From Allobosea sp. 12-68-7 (GTDB taxonomy: Bacteria; Pseudomonadota; Alphaproteobacteria; Rhizobiales; Beijerinckiaceae), in contig NCCO01000016.1 in NCBI GenBank assembly GCA_002279705.1, forward strand, positions 1 through 37,712: a stretch of 37,712 nt of DNA, given 5' to 3'. A program made the position numbers and the translations under genes. Positions 14,243 through 22,338 of this stretch are shown here, piece by piece. A model generated the notes under the pieces. The model saw nothing but the letters and a program-made list of their open reading frames with translations. It ran no database searches and was not told where the DNA came from. Positions within the stretch are counted from its first letter, which is position 1, and every line of letters begins with the position of its first letter.

Positions 14243-15331
14243 CTAGCTGCCGGATTTCAGCGCGACGTCCCAATATCCCTTGATCTGTTTCACCAGCGGC
14301 TCGGGCAAGGCGACATAGCCCAGCGATGTGGCCTCGGCGGCGCCCCTCTCGAATGCGATGCGAAAGAAGCTGATCACCTCGCGGGAGCGCGCATTCAAAG
14401 GCTTTGGCACCAGCGCAAACGTCGTCGCCACGATCGGCCAGGATTGTGGCCCGGGCGCATCGGTCAGCATCAGCGCGAAATCCGGATTGGCGGACCAGTT
14501 GGCACTCGCCGCGGCCGCCTGAAGGCTCGCTGCATCGGGTTTGACGAACTGGCCAGCCCTGTTCTGCAGCAGGGTGTAGGCGAGTGAAGCCCGCACCACC
14601 TGCCCCAGTTCGACATAACCGATTGTATTCTTCGTCCGGGCAATCAGGTTGATCACGCCCTGCGTGCGCTCCGCGCCGGTGCCGACCGGCCAGACGAGCT
14701 GTGTGTTCGCGCCGAACTTGCTGGCCCAATCGGGACTCACGCGGGAGAGGTAATCGGTCCAGTTGAAGGTCGTGCCCGATCCGTCCGAACGCCAGACGAC
14801 GTTGATCGCCGCTTCAGGCAATTTGACGTCCGGGTTCAGGGTCTTGATGGCCGGATCGGACCAGGTCTTGATCCTGCCCAGATAGATGTCGGCCAGGACC
14901 GGCCCGGTCAGCCGAAGCTGGCCCGCTCCGACGCCATCGATATTCACGACCGGGACGATGCCGCCCATCACGAAGGGAAACTGGATCATCGCGGTCCGGG
15001 CGAGCTCAGCGCTCGAGACCGGCCGGTCCGTGGCGCCGAAATCGACGGCACGCTGCGTCACCCGCACCTCGCCTCCGAGCGAGCCGATCGGCTCATACTC
15101 GATCCCGATGTCGAGCGGCATCATGTCGGCACCGTCGGCCTTGACCGAGCGGTACAGCCGCGACCACCTGCCGATGACGGGAAAGGCGAAGGTCGAGCCT
15201 GCACCGGTGATCATGCCGACGACCGGCAAGCCCATATTCGAGCGATGGCCGATATCCGCTGGCGTCTGCGCCAGAGCGATGCTCGAGGTCAACAGCGCGA
15301 CCGCAAAGGAAAGACGACCTAAGGTTTTCAT
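14243..15331 (-). CDS. pstS: Phosphate-binding protein PstS
   Basis: 362 residues from the ATG at 15331; the open frame reaches 15544, but the hydrophobic signal (LSFAVALLTSSIALAQ) begins only at 15331. PstS landmarks are GMITGAGSTFAFPVIGRW at the N-terminus of the mature protein, IGSLGGEVRVTQRAVDFGATD, FPFVMGGIVPVVN, and NVVWRSDGSGTTFNWTDYL, which holds the phosphate-binding S-G-T. The role is periplasmic inorganic phosphate capture for the Pst transporter. No pstC, pstA, pstB or phoU gene lies next to it, so it is an orphan copy in this window. It diverges from the Na/Pi cotransporter gene, and a Pho-box-like repeat lies about 70 bases upstream. Confidence 0.92.
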   Translation of the reverse strand: MKTLGRLSFAVALLTSSIALAQTPADIGHRSNMGLPVVGMITGAGSTFAFPVIGRWSRLYRSVKADGADMMPLDIGIEYEPIGSLGGEVRVTQRAVDFGATDRPVSSAELARTAMIQFPFVMGGIVPVVNIDGVGAGQLRLTGPVLADIYLGRIKTWSDPAIKTLNPDVKLPEAAINVVWRSDGSGTTFNWTDYLSRVSPDWASKFGANTQLVWPVGTGAERTQGVINLIARTKNTIGYVELGQVVRASLAYTLLQNRAGQFVKPDAASLQAAAASANWSANPDFALMLTDAPGPQSWPIVATTFALVPKPLNARSREVISFFRIAFERGAAEATSLGYVALPEPLVKQIKGYWDVALKSGS

Positions 15332-15399
15332 TCGTCGCGTACCTTCGATTGTCCGATTAGCCGGCGTCAAAAGATCAATCCGAAGGCTATGGACCGCGA

Positions 15400-15417
15400 A
15401 TGACGACGGCGTGACGA
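15400..15417 (-). promoter_or_regulatory. Pho-box-like direct repeat upstream of pstS
   Basis: On the minus strand TCGTCAC-GCCG-TCGTCAT: two heptamers 11 bases apart, each keeping GTCA of the PhoB consensus CTGTCAT-N4-CTGTCAT. It lies 69 bases before the pstS start, so it could place PhoB at the promoter. I have not scored it against a matrix. Confidence 0.5.
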
Positions 15418-15530
15418 AGGGAAGCGCTATCCAGCGATGCCGGTCTCTGGGTACAGTCCATGACCGCGACGCGACAGATCGTATGCCGACTGCATGATCC
15501 ATCCGTCGATCATCCGGGCGTTCCAGTCGC

Positions 15531-15580
15531 GGCGAGTGAATCACAAGAAACCGAAACCCGATCTCACCAATTCACTCGCC
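15531..15580. repeat. Inverted repeat, 11-bp arms
   Basis: GGCGAGTGAAT at 15531-15541 is matched exactly by ATTCACTCGCC at 15570-15580, with 28 bases between. It sits between the two Pho-box-like sites in the divergent gap. It lacks a T tract, so it is more likely an operator or RNA structure than a terminator. Confidence 0.45.
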
Positions 15581-15642
15581 ACTGTTCTCGGCAAGGGCCG
15601 CGGCGCCACGACGATGACGGTCGTTCTTCAGCGTCCCGGACG

Positions 15643-15660
15643 AGGTCACAAGGGCGTCAC
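15643..15660 (+). promoter_or_regulatory. Pho-box-like direct repeat upstream of the Na/Pi cotransporter gene
   Basis: AGGTCAC-AAGG-GCGTCAC: two heptamers at 11-base spacing, both with GTCA. It lies about 87 bases before the ATG at 15747 and mirrors the site in front of pstS. Confidence 0.5.
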
Positions 15661-15746
15661 ACCCCGCCACCTAGGTTTCAGCCCAGCGCTGCAACGTCAA
15701 CAAGTGCGCGCTGCGAGTGACTGTCAGTGCCGAGGGGGGCGCCAGC

Positions 15747-17459
15747 ATGCAAGTCGATATCTTCACCCAGGTGATCGTACCGGTCATCGGCGGGCTCGGC
15801 ATTTTCATGCTGGGCCTCGAATTCATGAGCAACGGCATCCAGTCCCTCGCGGTGAACAAGATGCGTGCGCTGCTGGCCAAGATCGCCGGCACGCCGGTCA
15901 AGGGCGTCATGGCCGGGACCTTCATCACCGGCGTCATCCAGTCCTCGACGGCGATGACGGTCATGGTCGTCGGCCTCGTCAATGCCGGCGTCATCGGGCT
16001 GCGGCCAGCGATCAGCGTGATCATGGGTGCCAATATCGGCACGACGCTCGGCAATGGCCTGATCGCTCTGCCACTGGGCCCGCTCGGTCTTTTCCTCGCA
16101 GGCATCTTCGCGCTCGTCCACATTTTCGCCAAGACCGACAAGGTCAAGAACATCGCGCTCGCCTGCATGGGTTTCGCGCTGATTTTCTACGGCCTGAACC
16201 TGATGACGGGGGGGCTTCGCCCGCTGCGCGCCATGCCGGAAGTGATGAGCGTGATCTCCTCGCTCCGGGCCGACTCCTTCATCGGCCTGATCTACTGCGT
16301 CCTGATCGCCGCCGGCATCACCGCGATGATCCATTCGTCGTCGGCGACGATCGGCATCGTCATGGGGCTCGGCGCGGCCGGCATCCTCGACTGGAAGACG
16401 GCTGTCGCCTTTTCGCTCGGCGCCGATCTCGGCACCACCATCACCTCGTGGATGGCCTCGCTCAATCTCACCAAGAACGCCAAACGCGCGGCCTATGCGC
16501 ATATTTCCTTCAACATCATCGGCGTGATGGTGACGATCCCGCTGTTCTTCGTGTCGATGGACGTGCTGACCTGGGCGATGCAGTGGTTCGGCGGCGACCC
16601 CGGCGTGCCGGTGATCAAGGACGGCAAGGAGACCTTCCCGCTGATTCCCGTCGCCATCGGCCTGTATTCGACCTTCTTCAACATCTTCAACACCATGCTG
16701 CTCTTCCCCTTCGTCGGCGTCTTCGAGAGCGTCCTGATGAAGGTCGGTGCCAACGCGACCGGCGATCGCGAGGACTATACCCAGCCGAAATATCTGAGCG
16801 CAGCCGCAGCCAGCGACCCTGTCTCCGCCGTTCCCGCCGTCCAGCGCGAAACCGGGCGCTATCTCGAAGCCGCGCGCCAGTTCCTCGACATCGCCAAGGG
16901 CAGCGAGAATGCCCCTGACAAGATCGAGGAACACTATGCCGCCATCGACATCCTCAACCGCGAGATCCGCTCCTACACCTCGGGCATGTTCAAGGCCGAC
17001 ATGCCCTATGCCCGGGCCGATCTCGTCGCGAGCCTGATCGAGGAGGAAGACCAGACGGCCAGTCTCGGCGAAGCGCTCTACCAGATCGCCCGCCGGATCG
17101 AGCGTCAGCCCTTCGGCGAGGTCGGTCGGGGTCTGGTAAACAGCCTCGTCGACCAGGTCGAGGATGCGCTCCGGGCGATCATCCCGATCGACCAGGTCAA
17201 CCCGCCGGTCACCGCCCAAGCCGAGCCGCGGCTGAAGGCTCTCGCCGAGATGCGTGAGCGCTGCCTGCGGCTTGGCGCGGAACTGCCCTGGGTCGAGCGT
17301 GGCGCGATCCTGGCCCTGCTCGGGAGTGCCGAACGGGCCTACTACCTGATCGAGCGGATCGACTCCGAACGGAAATCGGTTTCGCGTGTCGTCCCGGCAG
17401 CGGCACAGAGCCAGACGCGCGGTGCGGAAGGCTTTGGTGGCGCGGCCGTCCCAGCCTGA
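15747..17459 (+). CDS. Na/Pi cotransporter family protein (NptA/YjbB type)
   Basis: 570 residues. The N-terminal part has two inverted Na_Pi_cotrans repeats with the signature QSSTA (65-69) in the first and IHSSSATIGIV in the second. MLGLEFMSNGIQSLA and GANIGTTLGNGLIALPLGPLG are also typical. About residues 350-560 form a soluble PhoU-like helical domain (EHYAAIDILNREIRSYTSG and following). The role is phosphate movement across the inner membrane coupled to sodium; in E. coli YjbB mainly exports phosphate. The start at 15747 follows a G-rich ribosome site; a GTG at 15717 in frame is less likely. It diverges from pstS and probably answers to PhoB. Confidence 0.92.
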   Translation: MQVDIFTQVIVPVIGGLGIFMLGLEFMSNGIQSLAVNKMRALLAKIAGTPVKGVMAGTFITGVIQSSTAMTVMVVGLVNAGVIGLRPAISVIMGANIGTTLGNGLIALPLGPLGLFLAGIFALVHIFAKTDKVKNIALACMGFALIFYGLNLMTGGLRPLRAMPEVMSVISSLRADSFIGLIYCVLIAAGITAMIHSSSATIGIVMGLGAAGILDWKTAVAFSLGADLGTTITSWMASLNLTKNAKRAAYAHISFNIIGVMVTIPLFFVSMDVLTWAMQWFGGDPGVPVIKDGKETFPLIPVAIGLYSTFFNIFNTMLLFPFVGVFESVLMKVGANATGDREDYTQPKYLSAAAASDPVSAVPAVQRETGRYLEAARQFLDIAKGSENAPDKIEEHYAAIDILNREIRSYTSGMFKADMPYARADLVASLIEEEDQTASLGEALYQIARRIERQPFGEVGRGLVNSLVDQVEDALRAIIPIDQVNPPVTAQAEPRLKALAEMRERCLRLGAELPWVERGAILALLGSAERAYYLIERIDSERKSVSRVVPAAAQSQTRGAEGFGGAAVPA

Positions 17460-17478
17460 TCAAGGGCCCCATTCACGG

Positions 17479-17514
17479 AAAACGGGCGGCTCGATGGATC
17501 GAGCCGCCCGTTTT
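17479..17514. terminator. Strong bidirectional intrinsic terminator
   Basis: Perfect 17-bp stem: AAAACGGGCGGCTCGAT (17479-17495), loop GG, then its reverse complement (17498-17514) ending TTTT. The A tract on the left gives a T tract on the other strand, so it serves both the Na/Pi gene and the convergent acetoacetate decarboxylase gene. Confidence 0.92.
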
Positions 17515-17549
17515 CAGTTGCGCCGGTGCAGGCGGCGGCATGCGAAGCC

Positions 17550-18299
17550 TCAGCCCTCCTGCATGTAATCGTGGATCTTGCGGCCGAAGGGCAGGGTGAG
17601 GTCGGCGATGAAGTGGTGGGCGCCGAGCACCTTGCGCACTGGCAGGTCGGCGACGGGCGCGTTGACATGCGGCACCAGATGGAGCCGGCCGGGTCCGATC
17701 CAGGAGCCCTTGACGGTGATCTCGGTCAGGTTCAGCGCGACGAGCTGGCAGATCTCCGGCTCGCCATCGACGCCGGGGATGATCTTGAGGTTGACCTGCG
17801 TCTTCGCCAGCGTCGCGGTCGTCTTGACACCGTTGCCGGCGAGGCTCTCGTGCTTGTAGCCCATCGTGCCCATGGCGACCTGCTGGCCGGCATAGTCCAG
17901 CGTACCGGTCAGCGTGTCCTTGACGACCTCGAGCTTGGGATGGGCGTATTTCTTCGGGAAGCCCCAGATCTCGCGCCCCGCCGAGATCGGCGGCTCGACG
18001 TCGAGATACATCTGCGAGACGAAGTTGACCTCCTCCTCGCCGAAGCGGCAGGGAATGACGATGCCGGTCTCGGTATAGCTGCCGAAGCCGGAGGAATCGG
18101 GCATCTTGATCCATTCATAATGGACCACCGGCTGCGCCAGCGGCATCAGCGGCTCGGGCAGATGGTGACGGATCAGATCGGGATCGGTCTCGTAGCTGAT
18201 GATCATGTATTCGCGATCGACGAAGCGATAGGGCCCGGCCGGGTAGCTCGGCCCGGCGAGCGGCATCGAGGGCAGGTCGAGGATCTGCTGGCGGTTCAT
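17550..18299 (-). CDS. adc: Acetoacetate decarboxylase
   Basis: 249 residues, the normal length for ADC. The catalytic region is GREIWGFPKKYAHPKLEV, where K116 and K117 align with the Schiff-base lysine and its neighbour of the clostridial enzyme. VNFVSQMYLDVEPP and the C-terminal LPFGRKIHDYM are also family features. It decarboxylates acetoacetate to acetone and CO2 in the cytoplasm. The start at 18299 follows AGGGGAG; an ATG at 18335 lies inside the preceding gene. It is 13 bases downstream of the 3-hydroxybutyrate dehydrogenase gene, so both probably come from one message and handle ketone bodies released from polyhydroxybutyrate. Confidence 0.92.
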   Translation of the reverse strand: MNRQQILDLPSMPLAGPSYPAGPYRFVDREYMIISYETDPDLIRHHLPEPLMPLAQPVVHYEWIKMPDSSGFGSYTETGIVIPCRFGEEEVNFVSQMYLDVEPPISAGREIWGFPKKYAHPKLEVVKDTLTGTLDYAGQQVAMGTMGYKHESLAGNGVKTTATLAKTQVNLKIIPGVDGEPEICQLVALNLTEITVKGSWIGPGRLHLVPHVNAPVADLPVRKVLGAHHFIADLTLPFGRKIHDYMQEG

Positions 18300-18312
18300 G
18301 GCGAGGCTCCCC

Positions 18313-19095
18313 TTACTGTGCGGTCCAGCCGCCATCGACCGGCAGGATCACGCCCGTGATCGAGCGCGCCATATCGGAAGCCAGAAACACCGCGAGCCCT
18401 GCGACCTCTTCTGCGGTGACAAACTGCTTGGTCGGCTGGGCGTGGAGCAGCACGTCGTTGATGACCTGTTCTCGGCTCAGCCCGCGCGCTGCCATCGTCT
18501 CGGGAATCTGCTTCTCGACCAGCGGCGTCCAGACATAGCCGGGGCAGATCGCGTTCACGGTGACGCCGAAGGTGGCGGCCTCCAGCGCCACCGTCTTGGT
18601 CAGCCCGGCGATGCCGTGCTTGGCGGCGACATAGGCCGATTTGAACGGCGAGGCGACGAGCGCATGGGCGGAGGCCGTGTTGATGATGCGGCCGAAGCGA
18701 CGCGCCTTCATGCCGGGCAGGGCGGCCCGGATGGCATGGAAGGCGGCCGACAGGTTGATCGCCAGGATCGCGTCCCATTTCTCGACCGGGAACTCATCGA
18801 CGGGCGCGACGAACTGGATGCCGGCATTGTTGACGAGGATGTCGACCGCGCCGAACTCGGCCTCGACACCTGCGATCATCGCGGCGATGGCGGCGCCATC
18901 GGACATGTCGGCGGCGCTGTAGCGCGCCGCGACGCCGAACTCGCTGGCGATTGTCGCGCGCTCCTTCTCGATCGCGTCAGGCTCGCCGAAGCCGTTGATC
19001 ACGACATTCGCCCCCGCCTGCGCATAGGCCCGCGCCATCGCCAGACCGATGCCCGAGGTCGAGCCCGTCACGACCGCAATCCTGTCCTTCAGCAT
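18313..19095 (-). CDS. bdhA: D-3-hydroxybutyrate dehydrogenase (SDR family)
   Basis: 260 residues, classical short-chain dehydrogenase. VTGSTSGIGLAMARA binds NAD, NNAG (89-92) is present, and the catalytic S142, Y155 and K159 lie in NTASAHALVAS and SAYVAAKHG. ICPGYVWTPLVEKQIPE and the HAQPTKQFVTAEEVA stretch are characteristic of 3-hydroxybutyrate dehydrogenases. It interconverts 3-hydroxybutyrate and acetoacetate. The start at 19095 follows GGGGGA; upstream in-frame codons lack homology. With the decarboxylase gene and the divergent patatin gene this suggests storage-polymer or lipid turnover. Confidence 0.92.
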   Translation of the reverse strand: MLKDRIAVVTGSTSGIGLAMARAYAQAGANVVINGFGEPDAIEKERATIASEFGVAARYSAADMSDGAAIAAMIAGVEAEFGAVDILVNNAGIQFVAPVDEFPVEKWDAILAINLSAAFHAIRAALPGMKARRFGRIINTASAHALVASPFKSAYVAAKHGIAGLTKTVALEAATFGVTVNAICPGYVWTPLVEKQIPETMAARGLSREQVINDVLLHAQPTKQFVTAEEVAGLAVFLASDMARSITGVILPVDGGWTAQ

Positions 19096-19201
19096 GATGG
19101 TGTCCCCCACCGGGACGCGCGGCGCCTGCCGCGACCGCTCCCGCCCGCGAAGCGGTGACCAGCCATCCTGACGCGGCGATGAAACTATGCTGACGGGGCC
19201 A

Positions 19202-19240
19202 TGACACCGCGTCGCGCATGGCGGCGTCATATCGGTGTCA
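19202..19240. repeat. Inverted repeat, possible operator
   Basis: TGACACCG (19202-19209) and CGGTGTCA (19233-19240) are exact inverted copies, centre to centre 31 bases, in the gap between the divergent bdhA and patatin genes. It could bind a regulator serving both units. Length is modest, so chance is possible. Confidence 0.35.
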
Positions 19241-19296
19241 CCTCCCCGCTGTCTGCACTATTTCCCGTCGGTCAGCACCAAAGCAGGGACGCCGCC

Positions 19297-20463
19297 ATGA
19301 ACGCCCATCCGCCGGCCGCTCTGCCCGAGAGCCGTTACCTCGGCTGGCGCCCGGAGCGATGCGACCGGGTAGCCCTCGTGCTCCAGGGCGGCGGCGCGCT
19401 CGGCGCCTATCAGGCCGGTGTCTATCAGGCACTGCACGAGGCCGATATCGAGCCGGACTGGGTCTCGGGCGTTTCGATCGGCGCGATCAACTCGGCCCTG
19501 ATTGCGGGCAATCGGCGCGAGCACCGGATCGCGCGGCTCCAATCGTTCTGGGATCGGATCACCGATCGCAAGGTCTGGTGGTACACACCGGAGGGGGACG
19601 TCTTTCGACAGGCACGGAACGTCACCTCGTCCCTGCTGACGACGATGCTCGGCCAGCCCGGCTTCTTTGAGCCACGGCGGGTGGGCGCCTGGATGGCGCC
19701 GGCTGGCGCCACCGATGCCACCAGCTTCTACGACACCGGTCCCTTGCGCGAGACTCTGCTCGATCTCGTCGATTTTGACCTGATCAACAGCCGGGCCGTG
19801 CATTTTTCGGTGGGGGCGGTCAATGCGCTCTCGGGCAATTTCGTCTACTTCGACAACATGATCGAGACGATCACGCCCGAACATGTGATGGCGTCGGGGG
19901 CGCTGCCGCCTGCCTTTCCGACGGTGAAGATCGGAACGGAGCACTATTGGGACGGCGGCATCGTCTCCAACACGCCGCTGCAACATCTGCTGGCGCAGGA
20001 CGACACGCTGAATTCGCTGATCTTCCAGGTTGATCTGTTCTCGTCACGCGGTCCGATGCCGCGCACGATGCAGGACGTGATGGGCCGACACAAGGACATC
20101 ATGTACTCATCGCGGACGCGACTGATGACGGATCTGTTCCAGACGCTTCAGGGATGGAAGAAGCAGACCCACAGTGCACTCTCGCAGATCCCGGAGGACC
20201 GCCTCAGTGCGGAGGACCGCGCGCTGCGCGATCACCTCGCGCTGATCCCGGAGCATACCATCCTGCAGCTGATCTATCAGCAGAAGACCTATGAGAGCCA
20301 TGCCAAGGATCACGAGTTTTCTCGGACCTCGATGAAGGAGCACTGGCATTCCGGCTATGAGGATACCAAGCAGACGCTCACCCGGAAGGATTGGCTGACG
20401 ATCCCGCCCGATGGCGCCGGCATCGTCACCCACGACGTCCATCGCGATTTCGAGCGGCGCTGA
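19297..20463 (+). CDS. Patatin-like phospholipase with DUF3734 C-terminus
   Basis: 388 residues. LVLQGGGALGAYQAGVYQ holds the oxyanion-hole glycines, GVSIG (58-62) the nucleophile S60, and YWDGGIVSNTPL the catalytic Asp of the Ser-Asp dyad. The C-terminal part, from about 250, with HKDIMYSSRTRLMTD and HSGYEDTKQTLTRKDWL, is the DUF3734 region common in alphaproteobacterial patatins. There is no signal peptide, so it acts in the cytoplasm, likely as an acyl hydrolase. Such genes often sit by bdhA and have been tied to polyhydroxybutyrate granules, which fits here. The start at 19297 was picked over upstream in-frame codons because family similarity begins soon after. Confidence 0.92.
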   Translation: MNAHPPAALPESRYLGWRPERCDRVALVLQGGGALGAYQAGVYQALHEADIEPDWVSGVSIGAINSALIAGNRREHRIARLQSFWDRITDRKVWWYTPEGDVFRQARNVTSSLLTTMLGQPGFFEPRRVGAWMAPAGATDATSFYDTGPLRETLLDLVDFDLINSRAVHFSVGAVNALSGNFVYFDNMIETITPEHVMASGALPPAFPTVKIGTEHYWDGGIVSNTPLQHLLAQDDTLNSLIFQVDLFSSRGPMPRTMQDVMGRHKDIMYSSRTRLMTDLFQTLQGWKKQTHSALSQIPEDRLSAEDRALRDHLALIPEHTILQLIYQQKTYESHAKDHEFSRTSMKEHWHSGYEDTKQTLTRKDWLTIPPDGAGIVTHDVHRDFERR

Positions 20464-20604
20464 TGCAGCCGGCAGCATGCGACGGCGTGCGGGCATGCCA
20501 CTGGCGGATGCCGGCCAGAGCCAGCCGCCCGCCACACATTGCACGGCGCCGCCCACGCGGCCGGGAACTCAATCTCTTCCAGAGTCACAACAGGAGCCTC
20601 TTCC

Positions 20605-21504
20605 ATGAGCACTGATCTCGACCGCATCAAAGCGGAGATCGCCGACAGCTTCGATGAAGAACTCGAGATGCAACTCGAGGAAGACCGCATCGACGAGTTG
20701 GTCGCCGAGGGCGTCGGGCCGGCCGGATCGACGCTCGACCGAAAGGTTTATTTCCGCGAGCTGTTCCGGCTGCAGCACGAGCTGGTGCGGCTGCAGGACT
20801 GGATCCAGTACAAGAAGCTCAAGGTGGTCGTGCTGTTCGAGGGCCGCGACTCCGCCGGCAAGGGCGGGGCGATCAAGCGCGTGACGCAGCGGCTCAATCC
20901 GCGCGTCTGCCGCGTGGTGGCGCTCCCTGCGCCAACCGAGCGCGAAAAACACCAGTGGTATTTCCAGCGCTATGTGCCGCATCTGCCGACCGCCGGTGAA
21001 ATGGTGCTGTTCGACCGCAGCTGGTACAATCGCGCTGGCGTCGAGCGGGTCATGGGTTTCTGCACGCCCGACGAGCTCGAGGAGTTCTTCCGCTCCGTGC
21101 CGGAGTTCGAGCACATGCTCGTTCGTTCCGGCGTCATCCTGATCAAATACTGGTTCTCGATCACCGATGAGGAGCAGGAATTCCGCTTCCAGATGCGCAT
21201 CGCCGATCCGCTCAAGCAGTGGAAGCTCTCGCCGATGGATATGGAGAGCCGGGTCCATTGGGAGGACTACACCCGCGCCAAGGAGGAGATGTTCGACCGA
21301 ACCCATACCGACTACGCGCCCTGGTGGGTGGTCGAGGCCGTCGACAAGAAGAAGGCGCGGCTCAACTGCATCGCTCATCTGCTCAGTCAGATCCCCTATG
21401 AGGACGTGCCGAAGCAGGAGATCTCTCTGCCGGAACGCGTGCGTCACCCGGACTACCAGCGCCACCCGGTGCCACCGGAACTCTATGTGCCGGACCGCTA
21501 CTGA
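20605..21504 (+). CDS. ppk2: Polyphosphate kinase 2 (PPK2)
   Basis: 299 residues. The Walker A is GRDSAGKGG (80-88), and the Walker B-like FDRSWYNRAGVERVMGF (136-152) is a PPK2 hallmark. LPAPTEREKHQWYFQRYVPHLP is the substrate-side region, and a lid helix and SRVHWEDYTRAKEEM follow. Single-domain members of this length belong to class I (polyphosphate to GDP/ADP). It transfers phosphate between polyphosphate and nucleoside diphosphates in the cytoplasm. AGGAG lies just before the ATG. An acidic N-terminal helix of 35 residues precedes the domain. It is 141 bases after the patatin gene, and no terminator is visible between them. Confidence 0.94.
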   Translation: MSTDLDRIKAEIADSFDEELEMQLEEDRIDELVAEGVGPAGSTLDRKVYFRELFRLQHELVRLQDWIQYKKLKVVVLFEGRDSAGKGGAIKRVTQRLNPRVCRVVALPAPTEREKHQWYFQRYVPHLPTAGEMVLFDRSWYNRAGVERVMGFCTPDELEEFFRSVPEFEHMLVRSGVILIKYWFSITDEEQEFRFQMRIADPLKQWKLSPMDMESRVHWEDYTRAKEEMFDRTHTDYAPWWVVEAVDKKKARLNCIAHLLSQIPYEDVPKQEISLPERVRHPDYQRHPVPPELYVPDRY

Positions 21505-21549
21505 CGCGATGGCGCGCCCTGCGCACCGAGGGTTCTCCGCGCTGCCAGG

Positions 21550-22338
21550 TCAGATATGCGATGGCAGGACCTGAACTTCAACGGACAGGCCTGTCACGCG
21601 GCCGGTCGCGAAACGCCCTGAAACCGGCTGCAGGGCCGGCAAGACCGGACCCCAGGCCGTGGCGAGGAGCGGGACGTCCATATCGTCATGGAGTGGATCG
21701 ATCTCGCACCAGCCCCGGTCGCTGGTCCAGATGGCGAGCCAGGCATGACGCCGGTGGCGTCGGGCCACCGGCGTCAACCGGGCTCCCAGATAGCCGACGA
21801 CGAAACGCACCGGGACACCCTCGCGGCGCAAGACGTCCGCACACAGCCGGGCCAGATCCTCGCAGCCCCCGCGCCGCTCCTCGACCAGCGTCGCGAGCGA
21901 ACGAACCGCCGGTGGCGGTCGCAGATCATAGGTCCAGCCGGCTGCGACTGCACGGGCCATGGCGTCGGCTTCAGCAGTCGCCAGGTCGCGCCGTGGCGAC
22001 ATGCGGCCGGCATCATCGACCAGGTCGTCATGACCCGGCGCAATGCACGGCAGCGGGGCATCCGCGCGCGGGTCCACGGTCCAGTCGGCATTGACCCGCA
22101 GTCGCCGGAGCGGCTGTGGAAACGAGGCCGTTTCGACGATCACGCCCCAGGCATCGGTGTCCATGCGACGTGCCTCGCATTCGGGCACGGTCGCGAGGCG
22201 GATGCCACGGGCGCTCTGACCGGGGCGAGGGAGCGGTCGGAGGCGCAGCTGCAGCGCCATGGCGTCGACCGGCGGATCGAACGTATAGACCGCGTCATAG
22301 ATCACGCGCTGGAGACCGGGGCCGGGCGGCCCGGTCAT
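21550..22338 (-). CDS. Transglutaminase-like cysteine peptidase family protein
   Basis: 262 residues. The N-terminal part (VIYDAVYTFDPPVDAM, RLRPLP) resembles the beta domain that precedes bacterial transglutaminase-like domains. The core shows the full triad: Cys in RRGGCEDLARLCADVLR, His in RRHAWLAIW, and Asp in GWCEIDPLHDD. There is no signal peptide. Its ATG overlaps the stop of the TPR-glycosyltransferase gene (ATGA). It is the last gene of the minus-strand spike cluster. It may be an effector, a modifier of cluster proteins, or unrelated; the sequence does not decide. Confidence 0.83.
   Translation of the reverse strand: MTGPPGPGLQRVIYDAVYTFDPPVDAMALQLRLRPLPRPGQSARGIRLATVPECEARRMDTDAWGVIVETASFPQPLRRLRVNADWTVDPRADAPLPCIAPGHDDLVDDAGRMSPRRDLATAEADAMARAVAAGWTYDLRPPPAVRSLATLVEERRGGCEDLARLCADVLRREGVPVRFVVGYLGARLTPVARRHRRHAWLAIWTSDRGWCEIDPLHDDMDVPLLATAWGPVLPALQPVSGRFATGRVTGLSVEVQVLPSHI

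Noticed and set aside
15678..17219. 513-residue minus-strand ORF
   Set aside because: Antisense shadow of the Na/Pi cotransporter gene, which has clear motifs.
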